A stretch of 40,354 nt of DNA from Rhodocyclaceae bacterium (lineage in GTDB: Bacteria > Pseudomonadota > Gammaproteobacteria > Burkholderiales > Rhodocyclaceae): positions 1 to 40,354 of the forward strand of contig JAEUNH010000039.1 of NCBI GenBank assembly GCA_016791205.1, written 5' to 3'. Shown in pieces: positions 1 to 7,704 of this stretch; the stretch's first letter is position 1, and the number at the start of each line of letters is the position of its first letter. Below the pieces are notes generated by a model, which saw nothing but the letters and a program-made list of their open reading frames with translations, searched no databases and was not told the DNA's origin. Both the position numbers and the translations under genes were made by a program.

Positions 1-372
1 GAGCTTGTCCACCTCGTCGATGAAGACGATGCCACACTGGGCCCGGGCCACCTCGCCGTCGGCCTTCTCCAGCAGGCGCTGCAGGATGGCGTCGATCTCC
101 TCGTTGACGAACTCGGTCTGCGCCAGCGAGGTGGCGTCGGCGGTGACAAAGGGCACCTTCAGGGCCCGCGCCAGGGTCTCGCACAGCAGGGTCTTGCCGG
201 TGCCGGTGGAGCCGACCAGCAGGACGTTGCTCTTGGCCAGCTCGGCGGTCTCGCTGCGCGCCTTGGCCAGCTTCTTGTAGTGGGAGTAGACCGCGACGGC
301 GATCACCTTCTTGGCCTCGTCCTGGCCGACCACGTACTGGTCGAGGTACTTGACGATCGAACTGGGAGTCAT
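1..372 (-). CDS. ClpX-like AAA+ unfoldase paralogue without zinc-binding domain (3' part outside window)
   Basis: Only the first 124 residues are inside the window; the gene runs off the left edge. The protein opens directly with the ClpX AAA+ module: a TPSSIVKYLDQYVVGQDEAKK segment near residues 2-22, Walker A GSTGTGKT, and Walker B IVFIDEVDKL at the edge. Canonical ClpX has about 60 residues with four zinc-binding cysteines before this point. Here an in-frame TGA lies a few codons upstream of the ATG, so that domain is truly absent. The region matching the ClpX pore-1 loop (GYVGEDVE in E. coli) reads EFVNEEID, a marked change. The family unfolds substrates with ATP, usually for ClpP. Whether this paralogue uses ClpP cannot be judged without the IGF loop. 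It diverges from the FecR-domain gene. Confidence 0.8.
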   Translation of the reverse strand, partial: MTPSSIVKYLDQYVVGQDEAKKVIAVAVYSHYKKLAKARSETAELAKSNVLLVGSTGTGKTLLCETLARALKVPFVTADATSLAQTEFVNEEIDAILQRLLEKADGEVARAQCGIVFIDEVDKL

Positions 373-460
373 GGCGGGATTATGCCCGCAAGGCGGCCCG
401 GGTTGCCACAATCAGGGCGCGAGGCGATACTGGGCGCATCGATTCCTGACCATCACCGAG

Positions 461-1750
461 ATGCCCCCAACCACCTGGCCGGCCTGTTTGAAAGCGGCAC
501 GCTGGCTCCTCCTGCCGCTCGCCGCCCTCATCGTCGCCCCGGCGCCGGCCGCCGACGAACCGGCCCCGTTCGCCACCGTCTGGCGCCTGCGCGGCGATCT
601 GCGCGCCGCCGGCCCCGCCGGCGCCGAGCGCAGCCTGCGCGAGGGCGACAGCGTGCGGGTCGGCGAACGGCTGCGGGCCGCCGCCACCGGCGAGGCGGTG
701 TTGAAGACCGCCGATGCCGGCTACCTGGCGGTGCGGCCCGGCGCCGAGTTCGTGGCCGAGCGCTTCGCCGCCGAAGGCGGGCCCGGCGACAACCTGACCC
801 TGCGCCTGGTAAGCGGCGGCCTGCGCGTCATCACCGGCTGGATCGGCCGCCTGAACCGCGCCGGCCACCGCGTCGTCACCCCGACAGCCACCATCGGCAT
901 CCGCGGCACCGACCACGAGCCCTACGTCGTCTCCGCCGAGCTGGCCAGGACGCTCTCGCAGCGCGCCGGCACCTACGATAAGGTGAACCGCGGCGGCACC
1001 ACCCTCGAAGTCGACGGCAACGCCATCGACATCGATACCGGCAAGGTCGGCTTCGTGCGCGCCGCCACGCCCTACAAGTCGCGGGCCCTGATGACGCTGC
1101 TGCTGCCGGTGCTGCTGGACAAGGTGCCGGATTTCTACGTGCCGGGCGCCTTCGACGCCGAGCTCGACGCCCTGGCCGAGGGGGTCGAGGCCGACAGCCA
1201 GCGCCGGCTCGATGAGCGGCGGCGAGCCGCGCCCTCGGCCACTCCCGCCTCGCCGCCCGCCGCGCCCGCCGCGACAAGCACGCCGGCCGAAGCGCCCCAA
1301 GCCATCACGCCGGCAGCCCCAGCGGCTCCGCCAAGCGCCTCGCCCTGCGAGGCCCCGGCGCGCGACTGGCTGGCCCGACTCGATGCGGCCATCGGACGGC
1401 GCGACGCCCGTGCCGTCGTCGACCTGTTCGCGCCGGAGGCAACGGTGAAGGCCCATGTGCGCGGCGGCGACGGCGCCCTCAAGACCCTTGAGTTCAATCG
1501 CGAGGAACTGGCCCGCAGCAGCGTCGACGCGGTGCTCGGCCTGCAGGACTTCCGCCAGCGCCGCCCGCTGATCGAGGGCCGTCCGGCCGAAGGCGCCAGG
1601 GGCTGCGCCCGCGTCGCCGTGCGCAGCGTCTCGATCGAACAGGGAATGCGCGAGGGCAAGGCCTACCGCTTCGAATCGCTGGAGGAATACCTGCTCGAAC
1701 GCCGCGCCGGCAGGTGGCTGGCGATCCGGGCCGAAACCACCCAGCGCTGA
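461..1750 (+). CDS. Exported FecR-domain protein with C-terminal NTF2/SnoaL-like domain
   Basis: The protein has 429 residues. I chose the ATG at 461 because it gives a clear signal peptide (cationic start, LLLPLAALIV core, APAPA cleavage area); the longer frame from 311 would run back over the ClpX-like gene. Residues about 30-160 match the FecR periplasmic domain, including the VVTPTATIGIRGTD signature typical of stand-alone FecR proteins. An Ala/Pro-rich linker follows at roughly residues 255-297, then a C-terminal domain of about 125 residues resembling NTF2/SnoaL-like folds (DWLARLDAAIGRRDARAVVD, then a basic-aromatic tail). No FecI sigma factor or TonB receptor is adjacent, so an iron-citrate signalling role is not supported. 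A structural or binding role in the periplasm is more likely. Its 3' end faces litR. Confidence 0.75.
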   Translation: MPPTTWPACLKAARWLLLPLAALIVAPAPAADEPAPFATVWRLRGDLRAAGPAGAERSLREGDSVRVGERLRAAATGEAVLKTADAGYLAVRPGAEFVAERFAAEGGPGDNLTLRLVSGGLRVITGWIGRLNRAGHRVVTPTATIGIRGTDHEPYVVSAELARTLSQRAGTYDKVNRGGTTLEVDGNAIDIDTGKVGFVRAATPYKSRALMTLLLPVLLDKVPDFYVPGAFDAELDALAEGVEADSQRRLDERRRAAPSATPASPPAAPAATSTPAEAPQAITPAAPAAPPSASPCEAPARDWLARLDAAIGRRDARAVVDLFAPEATVKAHVRGGDGALKTLEFNREELARSSVDAVLGLQDFRQRRPLIEGRPAEGARGCARVAVRSVSIEQGMREGKAYRFESLEEYLLERRAGRWLAIRAETTQR

Positions 1751-1785
1751 GCGCCGCGCGCCACGCCGTATCGCCGTATTGCGCA

Positions 1786-1796
1786 GACCGACTTTT
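1786..1796 (+). repeat. Dispersed GACYGACTTTT motif, copy 1 (intergenic)
   Basis: Reads GACCGACTTTT followed by four more residues of T-rich sequence. It lies in the 52-bp gap between the convergent FecR and litR genes, the only exact copy that is not inside a coding region. Confidence 0.5.
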
Positions 1797-1802
1797 TTTC
1801 CG

Positions 1803-2708
1803 CTACTGCGCCAACCGGCCGTCGCGCCAGACGGCCAGGGCCTCGCGGGCGTCCTGCAGGGTGTTCATCAGGCGCACCCCGGCCAGCGGGTTGTGCCGCG
1901 CCACCCCCGCACCGCCGACCCACAGCTCGATTGTGCCGGGCAGCCGGCTGCGCAGCTGGCCGATCAGCGGCCCGGCCTGGCGCGATGGAAAGGCGGCGGA
2001 GAACGACAGCGCGACGATGTCGGCCTGCTGCGCCTCGGCGGCGCGGCAGATGTCGGCCAGCGGCGTCTGGGTGCCGAGCGAGATGCAGGTGGCGCCCTCG
2101 AGCGTCATCAGCGCCTCGATCATCAGCAGGCCGAGCACGTGCTGCTCTTCGGGCACGGTGGTGAGCAGCAGACGGGGCCGGCCGCTGGCCGGCGGCAGCG
2201 CGCCGATGGCCTGCCGCAAGGTGGCCTGCATCAGTTCCGTGTAGAGGTGCTCCTCGAAAACCTGGATCTCGCCGCGCTCCCAGGCCTCCCCCACGGCCCT
2301 GTTGAGCATGGGGACCTTGTCCAGGACGAACTGCTGCAGCCCCAGGCTATGCAAGTCATGCCGCAGCAGGTCGCGCAGGCCGCCCGCATCGTGCTTGCGC
2401 AACTGGTCGAGGACCCCGCTCTGCAGGGCTGACTGATCCCCCTCCGCCTCGGCCACGGCCAGCGGCTGGGTGAGGGCCGCCAGTTCTTCATCGGGCAGCG
2501 ACATGAGCTTCCCCGGGCGCCAGCCCTTTGACATCAAGCGCTTGATCAAACGTATCTTTTCTACCTGATCCAAAGGGTAGCCACGCTCACCGCCGTCATC
2601 CCGCTCGGGCTGGGGGAAGCCATAACGACGTTCCCACATCCGCAAGGTGTCCTTCAGCACGCCGGTTTCCCGTTCCACCGCAGAAATATTCATCAACAGT
2701 CGGCTCAT
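1803..2708 (-). CDS. litR: MerR-family B12-dependent photoregulator (LitR/CarH type)
   Basis: The protein has 301 residues. The N-terminal MerR helix-turn-helix spans about residues 5-75 (MNISAVERETGVLKDTLRMW, then RRYGFP). A cobalamin-sensing module follows. It contains the Wx9EH signature of CarH/LitR photoreceptors (W143, E153, H154) and the cobalamin-ligand motif ExHxxG (E188, H190, G193). In this family adenosylcobalamin holds the protein as a DNA-binding oligomer in the dark, and light breaks the complex and derepresses targets. That mechanism is family knowledge; the motifs are seen here. The gene is divergent from the folE2-cfa operon, its likely target. Its own AGGA Shine-Dalgarno lies inside the palindrome at 2713-2725, which suggests autoregulation. 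Confidence 0.88.
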   Translation of the reverse strand: MSRLLMNISAVERETGVLKDTLRMWERRYGFPQPERDDGGERGYPLDQVEKIRLIKRLMSKGWRPGKLMSLPDEELAALTQPLAVAEAEGDQSALQSGVLDQLRKHDAGGLRDLLRHDLHSLGLQQFVLDKVPMLNRAVGEAWERGEIQVFEEHLYTELMQATLRQAIGALPPASGRPRLLLTTVPEEQHVLGLLMIEALMTLEGATCISLGTQTPLADICRAAEAQQADIVALSFSAAFPSRQAGPLIGQLRSRLPGTIELWVGGAGVARHNPLAGVRLMNTLQDAREALAVWRDGRLAQ

Positions 2709-2712
2709 ATAA

Positions 2713-2725
2713 TTGTCCTGGACAA
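2713..2725. promoter_or_regulatory. Palindromic operator 1 (litR side), candidate LitR site
   Basis: Perfect inverted repeat TTGTCC-T-GGACAA. It sits 4 bp upstream of the -35 box of the rightward promoter. On the minus strand its AGGA core is spaced 7 nt from the litR ATG, so it would also be litR's ribosome binding site. A near-identical copy lies at 2776-2788. Assignment to LitR is inferred from position and symmetry. Confidence 0.7.
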
Positions 2726-2729
2726 ATAC

Positions 2730-2758
2730 TTGACATTTGAAATTGATGTGGCTATATT
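2730..2758 (+). promoter_or_regulatory. Strong sigma70 promoter of the light-response operon
   Basis: A perfect TTGACA -35 box (2730-2735) is separated by 17 bp from a TATATT -10 box (2753-2758). Transcription would begin near 2765. The promoter is bracketed by the two palindromes at 2713-2725 and 2776-2788, an arrangement suited to repression in the dark. Confidence 0.8.
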
Positions 2759-2775
2759 AAGCTCATATTAACTAT

Positions 2776-2788
2776 TTGTCCAGGACAT
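2776..2788. promoter_or_regulatory. Palindromic operator 2 (operon side), candidate LitR site
   Basis: TTGTCC-A-GGACAT, symmetric apart from the outermost base. It lies at about +10 to +23 relative to the predicted start of transcription. Its AGGA core is 5 nt from the ATG at 2791, so operator and ribosome binding site coincide as they do at litR. Confidence 0.65.
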
Positions 2789-2790
2789 TT

Positions 2791-3063
2791 ATGAAAACAA
2801 TTTCTGCCTCCTTATTTGTGTCCGCCACCCTGGTTTCCTTCCTGGCGCTGGCGGCCGACCGGTCTTCGACAGGGTATTACAAGAGCCAAGCGCCCGCCGC
2901 GCAGCCCGACCGGCAAGCCATGCCACAGCGGGCCGACTGCCATATTGACCAGGACAGTCAGTCTGTCCGCATGCTGCTGATCGCCCATACCCTCGGCCGT
3001 TCGCAGCCCATCTGCCTGCCGGCACCGCACAACGCCGCCCAGTCCGGCCTCGTCGCCGGCTGA
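2791..3063 (+). CDS. Small exported protein of unknown function, first gene of light operon
   Basis: The protein has 90 residues. An N-terminal signal peptide (MKTISASLFVSATLVSFLAL, cleavage near ALAA) is followed by a hydrophilic mature part of about 65 residues with two cysteines (CHIDQD and PICLP). A TTG in the same frame at 2776 lies inside the operator, so I prefer the ATG at 2791, which has AGGA 5 nt upstream. I recognise no family. It is the first gene downstream of the LitR-type promoter, so it should be among the most strongly light-induced products. A disulfide-bonded periplasmic protein is possible but is only inference. Confidence 0.6.
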   Translation: MKTISASLFVSATLVSFLALAADRSSTGYYKSQAPAAQPDRQAMPQRADCHIDQDSQSVRMLLIAHTLGRSQPICLPAPHNAAQSGLVAG

Positions 3064-3109
3064 ACATCGAGACTCGATGCATCGCCCCAACCCGCCACGG
3101 AGACATGAC

Positions 3110-3919
3110 ATGAACGCACCCGAAAGATTCTTCCTTCCCGACATCCAGGCCAGCGCCGACCACCGCCAGCAGGCCATCGACAAGGTCGGCGTGAAAGGCC
3201 TGCGCTATCCCCTGGCCCTGTTCGACGCGCAGGGCCGGGTGCAGCACACCGTGGCCGAGGTCAGCCTGGCCGTCGGCCTGCCGCCCGAGGTGAAAGGCAC
3301 CCACATGTCGCGCTTCGTCGAGTTGCTGGAGAAGAAGCGCCCGGCGCTGACCGGCGAGCGGCTGCTGGGCATGCTCGATGAGATGCTGCGTCGCCTGGAT
3401 GCCGACAGCGGCGAGATCGAACTGGCCTTCCCCTACTTCGTTTCCAAGGAGGCGCCCGTCTCCGGCGTCGAGAGCCTGCTCGACTACGACGTGCGGCTGC
3501 GGGCGGAAAAGCGCCCGGGCCGCCCCGCCGGGCTGCTTATGACGGTGGTGGCGCCGGTGACCAGCCTGTGCCCCTGCTCGAAGAAGATCTCCGACTACGG
3601 CGCCCACAACCAGCGCTCGCACATCACCCTCGAGGTGCGCCTGCGTTCCGAGATGTCGCCCGACGCGCTGCTGCGCCTGGCCGAGGAGGAAGCCTCCTGC
3701 GAGGTCTTCGGCCTGCTCAAGCGGCCGGACGAGAAGTGGGTCACCGAGCGCGCCTACGACAACCCGAAGTTCGTCGAGGACCTGGTGCGCGACATCGCCC
3801 TGCGCCTGAAGCGCGAGCCGCGCATCGCCGAGTGGACCGTCAAGTCGGAGAACTTCGAATCCATCCACAACCACTCGGCCTACGCCGAGATCAGCGGCAG
3901 CAACGGGGAAAACAAATGA
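3110..3919 (+). CDS. folE2: GTP cyclohydrolase FolE2 (type IB)
   Basis: The protein has 269 residues and the family's length and signatures. These include the VTSLCPCSKKIS stretch with the metal-ligand cysteine, SDYGAHNQRSHITLEV, and a C-terminal SENFESIHNHSAYAEI. The enzyme converts GTP to 7,8-dihydroneopterin triphosphate for folate and pterin synthesis, and unlike FolE it does not depend strictly on zinc. The start at 3110 is preferred over an in-frame ATG at 3077 because GGAGA lies 6 nt upstream and homology begins there. It belongs to the LitR-linked operon and overlaps the next gene by 4 nt. Folate made here could support the antenna cofactor of the photolyase at 12839-14260. Confidence 0.93.
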   Translation: MNAPERFFLPDIQASADHRQQAIDKVGVKGLRYPLALFDAQGRVQHTVAEVSLAVGLPPEVKGTHMSRFVELLEKKRPALTGERLLGMLDEMLRRLDADSGEIELAFPYFVSKEAPVSGVESLLDYDVRLRAEKRPGRPAGLLMTVVAPVTSLCPCSKKISDYGAHNQRSHITLEVRLRSEMSPDALLRLAEEEASCEVFGLLKRPDEKWVTERAYDNPKFVEDLVRDIALRLKREPRIAEWTVKSENFESIHNHSAYAEISGSNGENK

Positions 3920-5214
3920 TGAACGCCAACCGCAAGCGCATCGCCGTCGTCGGCTCGGGCATCTCCGGGCTTTCCGCCGCCTGGCTGCTGGCGCAGCGCC
4001 ACGCCGTGACGCTCTACGAGGCGGCCCCGCGCCTGGGCGGCCACACGAACACTGTCGACGTCACCCTCGACGGCGTGACGCATCCGGTGGACACCGGCTT
4101 CCTCGTCTTCAACCACAAGACCTATCCGAACCTCACCGCCCTCTTCGACCACCTCGGGGTGAACAGCGTCGAGAGCGAGATGTCCTTCGCCGTCAGCCTG
4201 GAGTCGCCGCGCATCGAGTGGGCCGGCTCCAGCCTGGCCACGGTGTTCGGGCAGAAACGCAACCTGGTGCGGCCGGAATTCTGGCGCATGCTGGCCGACA
4301 TCCTGCGCTTCAACCGCGAGAGCCTGGAATGGCTGCTGCGCCACGCCGACGACGGCATCACCCTGCGCGCCTTCCTCGCCGCCGGGGGCTACTCGCGCGC
4401 CTTCGCCGACTGGTATCTGCTGCCGATGGCGGCGGCGATCTGGTCCTGCCCGCCCGGTCGCATGCTCGACTACCCGCTCGCCACCTTCGTCCGCTTCTGC
4501 CACAACCACGGCCTGCTGCAGGTGTTCGACCGGCCGCTGTGGCGAACCGTGCTCGGCGGCGGCCGGGAATACGTGAACAAGCTCGCCGCCGGCATCGAGG
4601 ACATCCGCCTCGCCACGCCGGTGCGGCGCCTGTTCCGGACCCCGCGCGGGGTGCTGCTGGCCCACGACGCCGACGTCGAGGAATTCGACCAGGTGGTGCT
4701 GGCCTGCCACAGCGACCAGGCGCTGGCCATCCTCGACGAAGAGGCCTCGCCGGCCGAGCGGCGGGTGCTGGGCGCCATCCGCTACCAGCCCAACCACGCC
4801 GTGCTGCACACCGACGCCGCGCTGCTGCCGCGCGAGCGCGGCCTCTGGTCGGCCTGGAACTACCTGTCGGGCAGCGACGAGCACGAACAGCGCCCGGTGT
4901 CGGTGTCCTACCTGATCAACCGCCTCCAGCCGCTGCCGTTCAAGCAGCCGGTGGTGGTGACCCTCAACCCGCAGCGCGCCCCGGCGCAGGACAAGACCAT
5001 CGCCTCCTTCACCTACGCGCATCCGATTTTCGACGGCCCGGCCATCGCCGCCCAGCGGGAACTGCCTGCCCTCTCGGGACGCGACCGCGTCTGGTTCTGC
5101 GGCGCCTGGGGCGGCTACGGTTTCCACGAGGACGGCCTGCGCTCCGGCCTGGCCGTGGCCGGCGCCCTCGGCTGCCGCGCGCCCTGGCACGGCAAATTGG
5201 ACAAAGCAGCATGA
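3916..5214 (+). CDS. FAD-dependent amine-oxidase-like oxidoreductase (COG2907 type)
   Basis: The protein has 432 residues. An N-terminal dinucleotide-binding motif (VVGSGISGLSAAWLL) is followed by YEAAPRLGGHTNTV, the flavin-adjacent signature of amine-oxidase/phytoene-desaturase folds. A C-terminal FAD closure (VWFCGAWGGYGFHEDGLRSG) is present. Two tandem ATGs occur at 3916 and 3919; the first overlaps the folE2 stop. This protein is regularly clustered with DUF1365 and a Cfa-like methyltransferase in light or singlet-oxygen regulons. In Rhodobacter such clusters take part in methylated and furan fatty acid formation, so a lipid desaturase role is plausible but not shown. It is coupled to the next gene by an ATGA overlap. 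Confidence 0.85.
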   Translation: MMNANRKRIAVVGSGISGLSAAWLLAQRHAVTLYEAAPRLGGHTNTVDVTLDGVTHPVDTGFLVFNHKTYPNLTALFDHLGVNSVESEMSFAVSLESPRIEWAGSSLATVFGQKRNLVRPEFWRMLADILRFNRESLEWLLRHADDGITLRAFLAAGGYSRAFADWYLLPMAAAIWSCPPGRMLDYPLATFVRFCHNHGLLQVFDRPLWRTVLGGGREYVNKLAAGIEDIRLATPVRRLFRTPRGVLLAHDADVEEFDQVVLACHSDQALAILDEEASPAERRVLGAIRYQPNHAVLHTDAALLPRERGLWSAWNYLSGSDEHEQRPVSVSYLINRLQPLPFKQPVVVTLNPQRAPAQDKTIASFTYAHPIFDGPAIAAQRELPALSGRDRVWFCGAWGGYGFHEDGLRSGLAVAGALGCRAPWHGKLDKAA

Positions 5215-5975
5215 GCAGTGCGCGCATCCTCTTCGGTTCGGTGATGCACCGCCGGCTGCGGCCGGCGCAGCACCGCTTCGTCTACCCGGTGTTCGGCCTG
5301 CTGCTGCCGCTCGACCGGCTGGACCAGGCGGATGCGCCGTTCTTCTCGGTAAACCGGCGCAACCTGTTCTCCTTCCGCTACGCCGACCACGGCGCGCGCG
5401 ACGGCTCGCACCCGCTGCCGTGGATCCGCGCCCTGCTGGCGCGAGAGGGCGTCGTCGCCGACGGCGAGATCTGGCTGCAGTGCTTTCCGCGCATGCTGGG
5501 CTACGTCTTCAACCCGGTCAGCTTCTGGTACTGCCACGACCGCGGCGGCGCGCTGCGCGCCGTGCTGGCCGAGGTGAACAACACCTTCGGCGAGCGCCAC
5601 AACTATCTGGTCGCCCATGCCGACGGCCGGCCGATCCGCGACGGCGAGGCACTCGAGGCGCGCAAGGTGTTCCATGTCTCGCCCTTCATGGCAGTGCAGG
5701 GCCACTACCGCTTCCGCTTCCATGCCCGGCCCGACGATCCGCGCCGGCTGGCGCGCATCGACCACGCCGACGCCAACGGCGACCTGCTGCACACGGCGAT
5801 TTCCGGCACTGCCGCGCCGCTCACCGGCGCCCGCCTCATGGGCGCCTTCTTCGGTTATCCGTGGATGACGCTCGGCGTGATGGCGCGCATCCACTGGCAG
5901 GCGCTGCGGCTGTGGCTGAAGCGCGTGCCCTTCTTCAGCAAACCCCAGCCCCCGCTCGAGGAGACGACGCGATGA
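5211..5975 (+). CDS. DUF1365 family protein
   Basis: The protein has 254 residues. It starts MSSARILFGSVMHRRLRPAQ and contains the conserved HRFVYPVF, NVFSFRYADHG-like and PRMLGYVFNPVSFWYCHD blocks that define DUF1365. The biochemical function is unknown. It overlaps the genes before and after it by 4 nt, so it is translationally coupled between the FAD oxidoreductase and the Cfa-like methyltransferase. This trio is a conserved set in proteobacteria, and action on acyl chains of membrane lipids is the reasonable inference. Confidence 0.85.
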   Translation: MSSARILFGSVMHRRLRPAQHRFVYPVFGLLLPLDRLDQADAPFFSVNRRNLFSFRYADHGARDGSHPLPWIRALLAREGVVADGEIWLQCFPRMLGYVFNPVSFWYCHDRGGALRAVLAEVNNTFGERHNYLVAHADGRPIRDGEALEARKVFHVSPFMAVQGHYRFRFHARPDDPRRLARIDHADANGDLLHTAISGTAAPLTGARLMGAFFGYPWMTLGVMARIHWQALRLWLKRVPFFSKPQPPLEETTR

Positions 5976-7195
5976 ACACCCTGGCCAACACGCTATCCCT
6001 GCCCCAGCCAACCCGCGCCGGCCTGCCGGCTTCGGCCCGCCCGCTGCTGCGGCTGCTCGAGCGCCTCGACGGCGGCTCGCTCGAACTGAGCCTGCCCGAT
6101 GGGAGCTGCCGCATCTTCGCCGGCGCCGGCCCGCGCCACGCCGCCATGGATATCCGCGACTGGGCGCTGTTCGACGCGGTGCTGGCGCGCGGCGACATCG
6201 GCCTGGCCGAGGCCTGGCTCGACGGCCAGTGGGAATCGCCCGACCCGGCCGCCCTGCTCACCCTGCTGGCGGAGAACCGCGACGCCCTGGCGCGGGCCCT
6301 CTACGGCAGCGCCTGGTCGCTCTTCGGCGCGCGCCTGCGCCACGCCTTCAACGCCAACACCCGTGCCGGCTCGAGGCGCAACATCCTCGCCCACTACGAT
6401 CTCGGCAACGACTTCTACCGCCTCTGGCTCGATCCGGGCATGAGCTACTCCTCGGCGCTCTACGAGGGCGATCCGCAGCGGCCGCTGCAGGAGGCGCAGG
6501 AGGCTAAGAACCGCCGCATCCTCTCGAAGCTGCAGGCGACACCCGGCCAGCGCGTGCTCGAGATCGGCTGCGGCTGGGGCGGCTTCGCCGAGCTGGCGGC
6601 GCGCGACGGGCTGGCGGTGCACGGCATCACCCTGTCGCCCTCCCAGCTCGCCTACGCGGGCGAGCGCATGGCCCGCGCCGGCCTCGACGGCCGCGCGCGC
6701 TTCTCGCTCACCGACTACCGCGACCTCGCCGGCCGCTACGACCACATCGTCTCGGTGGAGATGTTCGAGGCGGTGGGCGAGCGCTGGTGGCCGGCCTGGT
6801 TCGCCGCCGTGGCGCGCAACCTGGCGCCGGGCGGGCGCGCCGTGGCGCAGAGCATCGTCATCCGCGACGACCTCTTCGCGCGCTACCGCAAGGGCACCGA
6901 CTTCATCCAGCAGATGGTCTTCCCGGGCGGCATGCTGCCTTCCATTTCCGCCTTCCGCGAGCAGGCCGGGCGCGCCGGGCTGGAGGTGCGCGAGGCCTTC
7001 GCCTTCGGCCGCGACTACGCCCGCACCCTGGCCGAATGGGCGAAGAACTTCGAGGCAGCCTGGCCGCAGATCGCCCGCCTCGGCTTCGACGAGCGCTTCC
7101 GTCGCCTGTGGCGCTTCTACCTCGCCTACTGCGAGGCTGGCTTCGCCGCAGGCTCGACCGACGTCGTCCAGTTCGAGCTGGCCCACGCGCGATGA
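5972..7195 (+). CDS. cfa: Cyclopropane-fatty-acyl-phospholipid synthase family methyltransferase
   Basis: The protein has 407 residues. The SAM-binding motif VLEIGCGWGGFAEL lies near residues 195-208, with C200 matching the bicarbonate-site cysteine of E. coli Cfa. SVEMFEAVGERWW near 261-273 keeps the acidic ligand. The position of E. coli His266 is Gln293 here (AQSIVIRD), as I recall for plant-type CFA synthases. The family methylates double bonds of acyl chains in membrane phospholipids. Given its partners (FAD oxidoreductase and DUF1365), it could be a UfaM-like methylase that makes methyl-branched rather than cyclopropane products. The N-terminal 110 residues are the usual lipid-binding domain. 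It is coupled to both neighbours by ATGA overlaps. Confidence 0.88.
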   Translation: MNTLANTLSLPQPTRAGLPASARPLLRLLERLDGGSLELSLPDGSCRIFAGAGPRHAAMDIRDWALFDAVLARGDIGLAEAWLDGQWESPDPAALLTLLAENRDALARALYGSAWSLFGARLRHAFNANTRAGSRRNILAHYDLGNDFYRLWLDPGMSYSSALYEGDPQRPLQEAQEAKNRRILSKLQATPGQRVLEIGCGWGGFAELAARDGLAVHGITLSPSQLAYAGERMARAGLDGRARFSLTDYRDLAGRYDHIVSVEMFEAVGERWWPAWFAAVARNLAPGGRAVAQSIVIRDDLFARYRKGTDFIQQMVFPGGMLPSISAFREQAGRAGLEVREAFAFGRDYARTLAEWAKNFEAAWPQIARLGFDERFRRLWRFYLAYCEAGFAAGSTDVVQFELAHAR

Positions 7196-7704
7196 GGCCC
7201 TGGCTGCTCCTGCTGATGCTTCTCGCCGCACCGGCGCAGGCGTTGCCCGAGGCGGCGCGCAGCGAGGCCGACTGGCGGCGCTGGGGCAGCGCCGAAATGA
7301 CCTGGCTCGGCTTCAAGCTTTACCGCGCCACGCTGTGGGTGGCGGGCGAGGCGCCGCCCGAACCTCGGCCGCCGCTGGCGCTGGTGCTTGAATACCGGCG
7401 CGCCATCCCCGGCGAGCGCATCGTCCGCTCCAGCGAGGAGGAGATGCGCCGCCTCGGCGCCGACGAGGCGGAACTGGCGCGCTGGGGCGAGGCGATGCGC
7501 GCACTGTTCCCCGATGTCGCGCCGGGCGACACGCTCACCGGAATCCACCTGCCCTCCGGCGGCGCGCGCTTCTATTTCCGCGAGCGGTTGCTCGGCGACA
7601 TCGCCGATGCCGAGTTCGCGCGCCGCTTCTTCGCCATCTGGCTCGACCCGCGCACGCGCGCGCCGGCCGTGCGCAGCGCCCTGCTGCAGGGACCTCCGCC
7701 GTGA
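7192..7704 (+). CDS. Exported chalcone-isomerase-like protein
   Basis: The protein has 170 residues with a signal peptide (MRPWLLLLMLLAAPAQA). The mature part has the bacterial chalcone-isomerase-like pattern: WGSAEMTWLGFKLYRATLWV near the start, LEYRRAIPGERIV, and a C-terminal FARRFFAIWLDPRTRAP. Members of this family are periplasmic, and plant relatives of the fold bind fatty acids, so fatty acid binding is possible. No enzymatic flavonoid role is implied. It lies inside the light operon with 4-nt overlaps on both sides. Confidence 0.75.
   Translation: MRPWLLLLMLLAAPAQALPEAARSEADWRRWGSAEMTWLGFKLYRATLWVAGEAPPEPRPPLALVLEYRRAIPGERIVRSSEEEMRRLGADEAELARWGEAMRALFPDVAPGDTLTGIHLPSGGARFYFRERLLGDIADAEFARRFFAIWLDPRTRAPAVRSALLQGPPP

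Noticed and set aside
3077-3109. Longer folE2 start at 3077
   Set aside because: No ribosome binding site and no family similarity in the extra 11 residues; the ATG at 3110 has GGAGA at the right distance.
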